From Vicinamibacteria bacterium (GTDB taxonomy: Bacteria > Acidobacteriota > Vicinamibacteria > Vicinamibacterales > UBA8438): 50,469 nucleotides of DNA. How positions within the stretch are numbered: position 1 is the first letter of the stretch; each line of letters starts with the position of its first letter. The notes under the pieces were generated by a model. The model saw only the letters and a list, made by a program, of their open reading frames with translations. It was not told where the DNA came from and ran no database searches. The position numbers and the translations under genes were made by a program. Of the stretch, positions 49,366 through 50,469 are shown in pieces. Location: NCBI GenBank assembly GCA_022820825.1, contig JAJEEU010000076.1, positions 1-50,469 of the forward strand, in the 5' to 3' direction.

Positions 49366-50469
49366 CTAGTTGATCTGATACTCCGGCGTGCTCATGATGA
49401 GATGGCTCACCATGCGCAGCGGATCTTCCATGTACGTCTGGGCGCGGCCGATGTCGGACGTGCCCAGCTCCGCTTCGAGAAACTCCACCATCGTGTCGCG
49501 CGCCCCGGGCGCCAGCGGCACGCGCAGGAACCGCGCGAGCAGGTAGTCCACGGCCTCGCCCGTGGTGGCGGCTCCCGAGTCCAGGATCATCTGCGTCATG
49601 TCGATTCTCGCGCCGCCGCGCGGCGTCGGAATCAGCTTGCGCATGGCCCGCTCGTAGCCGTAGTAGGTGGACACGCGGGTATTGAACAGCTCGTCGCGCT
49701 CCTTGGCCGCCATGTCGAACATCGACATCTCGCCCGGGTCGTCGAGGGCGGTCGCCGACAGGACGTCGTAGCCGCGGCGCAGCCGGTCGCCCACCTCGGC
49801 GGCGGTGTTGTACAGGTTGTTCGGCTCCACGAAGCTGGGGAGGTCCGGGAACAGGTAGTCGAAGGCGACGTTGCCGCGCTCCTGGATCAGCGCCGGCGTG
49901 ATCCACGACTTGCCCTGCGCCCAGCCCGCCACCGACGGCGGGTTCAGCAGGTGCTGCCCCAGCGCGATCGTCGTCCGGTTGAAGTCCGGAACGCCCGGCA
50001 CGTCCTCCGCGCCCAGGTGCTTGAGCAGCGTCACCACGTGCTCAACCGGGCCCTTGATGTGCGCCCCGTAGCTCGCCTCGCTGTAGAAGTCGCGCGACAG
50101 GAACATCGTCGTCAGCAGCGGCCGCAGCTCGTAGCCGTTGTCACGGAATATCGAACCCAGCTCCGACACCAGCGCCTCCGACGGGTCCTCGCGCACGAAG
50201 AAGCGGTAGAGCTTCGCACCGATGTACTCCGCCGTCACCTCCTGCTCGAGGATGATGTCGAGCACGTCCACGCCGTCGAAGTTGCCCGTACGTCCCAGGA
50301 ACGTCTTCTCGTCCTCGTCGTGCAGCGCCGGGTGCACCACGAACTCGAGGTTCTCGAAGTTCCACCCGGTGAACGCCCGCGCCGCCTCGCGCACGTCCAT
50401 CTCCGAGTAGTTGCCCACGCCCATCGTGAACAGCTCCATCACCTCGCGCGCGAAGTTCTCGTTGGCCGC
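49366..50469 (-). CDS. DUF1800 protein (5' end beyond window)
   Basis: The frame runs open to the right edge of the window (first codons ANENFAREVMELFTMGVGNY), so only the C-terminal 367 residues are present. The visible family motif is the NENFAREVMELFTMGVG segment, then RAFTGWNFENLEFV, the helix RLYRFFV-like stretch KLYRFFVREDPSEALVSEL, LLTTMFLSRDFYSEASYG, GPVEHVVTLLKHLGAEDVPG and GQHLLNPPSVAGWAQGKSW. DUF1800 proteins are exported partners of DUF1501. A start inside this window (for example 50442) would cut a conserved motif and is rejected. Confidence 0.93.
   Translation of the reverse strand, partial: AANENFAREVMELFTMGVGNYSEMDVREAARAFTGWNFENLEFVVHPALHDEDEKTFLGRTGNFDGVDVLDIILEQEVTAEYIGAKLYRFFVREDPSEALVSELGSIFRDNGYELRPLLTTMFLSRDFYSEASYGAHIKGPVEHVVTLLKHLGAEDVPGVPDFNRTTIALGQHLLNPPSVAGWAQGKSWITPALIQERGNVAFDYLFPDLPSFVEPNNLYNTAAEVGDRLRRGYDVLSATALDDPGEMSMFDMAAKERDELFNTRVSTYYGYERAMRKLIPTPRGGARIDMTQMILDSGAATTGEAVDYLLARFLRVPLAPGARDTMVEFLEAELGTSDIGRAQTYMEDPLRMVSHLIMSTPEYQIN

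Noticed and set aside
1..50469. tRNA, rRNA, CRISPR array, insertion sequence
   Set aside because: No cloverleaf, no rRNA-like segment, no regularly spaced repeats, no transposase and no terminal inverted repeats were seen on reading both strands. A tRNAscan and CRISPR search would be decisive.

Overview
The window is about 50 kb of very GC-rich bacterial chromosome. The gene content fits an acidobacterium, most likely class Vicinamibacteria: paired DUF1592/DUF1552 and DUF1800/DUF1501 genes, TonB-dependent receptors with N-terminal carboxypeptidase-regulatory-like domains, DUF6152, many exported proteins, c-type cytochromes and a UbiD-family decarboxylase. The taxon is inferred from gene content; no rRNA or tRNA gene was found.

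Layout. 1-2.7 kb: end of an attEFGH-like ABC permease operon with an AttH/CrtC-like lipocalin protein. 2.7-4.5 kb: NirA-type nitrite/sulfite reductase with a rubredoxin-like tail. 5.1-9.3 kb: DEDDh exonuclease, two divergent members (P1, P2) of a secreted paralogous family, and a molybdopterin oxidoreductase/cytochrome b pair. 9.6-16.9 kb: mostly accessory genes (TonB-C protein, NYN nuclease, beta-barrel, P3, GIY-YIG protein, AAA ATPase, YcgL-type nucleotidyltransferase, decayed rtcB, Fic enzyme). 16.9-24.7 kb: amidotransferase, P4, then a minus-strand run read as ECF sigma - anti-sigma - UbiD - P6 - DUF6152 - P5. 24.8-29.5 kb: TonB-dependent receptor with an Asp-rich insert and a CPA2 antiporter. 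29.7-35.3 kb: plus-strand run with a heme-tagged PHM-like copper monooxygenase, an exported Ig-like protein, an exported double VOC protein, P7 and a PAL-like NHL propeller. 35.3-42.4 kb (minus): DUF1592 - DUF1552 - ankyrin operon and an exported methyltransferase-like protein. 42.7-47.1 kb: second TonB-type receptor ending in a strong terminator, an SDR and a rhomboid. 47.1-50.5 kb (minus): DUF1800 - DUF1501 - P8.

The main theme is one exported protein family, here called the WEGDTLVV family, in eight divergent copies (P1-P8). All eight share a W-(E/D)-G-(D/E)-T-L-V-V core and two cysteines, and they sit in several different operons (with an exonuclease, with DUF6152/UbiD/ECF sigma, with PHM/PAL-like proteins, with DUF1800/DUF1501). 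I know of no function for it. The second theme is a possible split bacterial PHM/PAL-type (peptide-amidation-like) pair, with all six PHM copper ligands apparently kept in the monooxygenase but two PAL positions changed in the propeller. The third is an RNA-repair/conflict island at 13.0-16.9 kb with a visibly broken rtcB.
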